Shown: positions 63,801 to 64,000 of the stretch, one piece after another
Numbering within the stretch: position 1 is the first letter of the stretch
How the letters are laid out: each line of letters opens with the position of its first letter
Source of the DNA: Cervus elaphus
Taxonomy: Eukaryota; Chordata; Mammalia; Artiodactyla; Cervidae
Reading direction: 5' to 3'
Assembly (NCBI RefSeq): GCF_910594005.1
Contig: NW_025316727.1
Span: 124,001 to 188,000 of the forward strand
Length of the DNA stretch: 64,000 nt
Notes under the pieces: generated by a model
Told to the model about the DNA's origin: nothing
What the model saw: the letters and a program-made list of their open reading frames with translations, nothing else
Database searches by the model: none
Program-made: the position numbers and the translations under genes

Positions 63801-64000
63801 TTTCAGGCTCCTCGTATTTTACACACCTTTTCAGGCTCCTCGTATTTTTCACACCTTTTCAGGCTCCTCATATTTTTCACACCTTTTCAGGCTACTCGTA
63901 TTTTTCATACCTTTTCATGCTTCTCGTATTTTTCAGGCCTTTTCATGCTTCTCGTATTTTTCAGGCCTTTTCATCCTCCTCGTATTTTTCACACCTTTTC
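57858..64000 (+). repeat. Super-HOR, copy 3 (partial, cut by window end)
   Basis: X (57858-60983), Y (60984-62355) and nearly all of Z (62356 on). Offset from copy 1 is 21038 at both ends. It drops to 21010 in between because one monomer is lost near 58190 and one is gained near 60460. By the spacing in copies 1 and 2, the next long-T unit would fall at about 64004, just outside the window. The TATATATCAG unit is at 59007. It lacks the 1427-bp deletion of copy 2. Confidence 0.87.

Larger units (their letters stand above)
1..64000 (+). repeat. 28-bp satellite array filling the window
   Basis: The same unit repeats from the first to the last base. Part one is TTTTTCACACC (11 bp) and part two is TTTTCAGGCTCCTCGTA (17 bp); both begin with a T-run followed by CA. 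Most units differ from the consensus at a few fixed spots: the four bases after the first TTTTTCA (CACC, GGCC, TACC, CAGC, CAAC or CATC), the two bases after the second TTTTCA (GG, TG or AG), and the single consensus CpG (TCGTA or TCATA). Unit length is mostly 28 bp, with scattered 26- and 27-bp forms such as GTATTTTCACACC (one T fewer) and CACACTTTTCATGC. I saw no inverted unit and no foreign insertion. A eukaryotic chromosomal satellite is the natural reading; the family is not one I can name. The edges lie outside the window. Confidence 0.97.

Noticed and set aside
1..64000. More than a hundred overlapping + strand open reading frames, up to 1558 codons, with a repetitive Phe-rich peptide
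   Set aside because: They follow from a stop-free 28-bp unit read in three equivalent phases. Ends are set by chance stop-making variants (GTATTTTAAAC, CTCATAGTTTTC, CTCCTAGTATT, CTTTTGAGG, CTTTTAATGC, TTTTTGATAAC). There is no domain, consistent start or splice context, so none is annotated as CDS.
1..64000. CRISPR array (repeat length 28 would fit)
   Set aside because: Units follow one another directly with no unique spacers, and no cas genes are present. The variation is point substitution within units.
1..64000. CENP-B box or telomere repeat
   Set aside because: I found no match to the CENP-B core (TTCG then CGGG at the required spacing). The few CGGG occurrences (for example TTTTCGGGCTAC near 37510) lack it. 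No TTAGGG- or TTTAGGG-type tracts were seen. A centromeric role is possible without either, but nothing here shows it.
1..64000. Rho-independent or Pol III terminators at the T5 runs
   Set aside because: A T5 run occurs in nearly every unit as part of the satellite, with no upstream stem-loop and no gene to terminate.
1..64000. Triplex-forming (H-DNA) polypyrimidine tract
   Set aside because: The + strand is pyrimidine-rich overall, but pure pyrimidine runs are short (broken every few bases by CA, AGG and GTA), with no long mirror symmetry.
1..64000. tRNA, rRNA, transposon, integrase or any bacterial-type gene content
   Set aside because: No departure from the satellite unit long enough to hold any of these was found on either strand, and the reverse strand is closed by TGA in every unit.

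Overview
The whole 64 kb window is one uninterrupted tandem satellite (minisatellite-class) array. I see no gene, RNA gene, transposon or unique flanking sequence. The repeat unit is about 28 bp. Read on the + strand it has two parts: TTTTTCACACC (positions 1-11) and TTTTCAGGCTCCTCGTA (positions 12-28). About 2,290 units lie head to tail in one orientation. The + strand is about 75% pyrimidine and the consensus is about 43% G+C. An array of this size with multi-level higher-order repeats (HORs) points to eukaryotic heterochromatin, such as centromeric, pericentromeric, subtelomeric or other chromosomal satellite. I cannot name the species or chromosome position from sequence alone.

Layout. 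(1) 1-8640 is a loosely ordered mosaic. The first ~1.25 kb recurs at 6390-7888, and there is a clean 1339-bp tandem duplication at about 1500-4177. (2) 8641-18073 holds two copies of a long HOR (4656 and 4768 bp), each with an internal 585-bp duplication. (3) 18171-22470 holds a 2178-bp and a 2122-bp HOR of a different family. (4) 22471-36819 holds four composite HORs (3237, 2903, 3516 and 4693 bp), in which marker monomers of the two preceding families alternate. (5) 36820-64000 holds 2.6 copies of a 9.6-11.5 kb super-HOR with block order X-Y-Z-Y-X'. Copy 2 has lost a 1427-bp piece and copy 3 runs off the window end.

The + strand carries open frames of up to 1558 codons. They follow from the unit sequence: the consensus has no stop in any + frame, and because 28 = 3x9+1 all three frames read the same 28-residue Phe-rich peptide at shifted phase. 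I do not call any of them a gene. The information in the window is its duplication history: nested HORs, indels close to whole multiples of 28 bp, a fusion of HOR families, and patchy sharing of variants that suggests unequal exchange and gene conversion.
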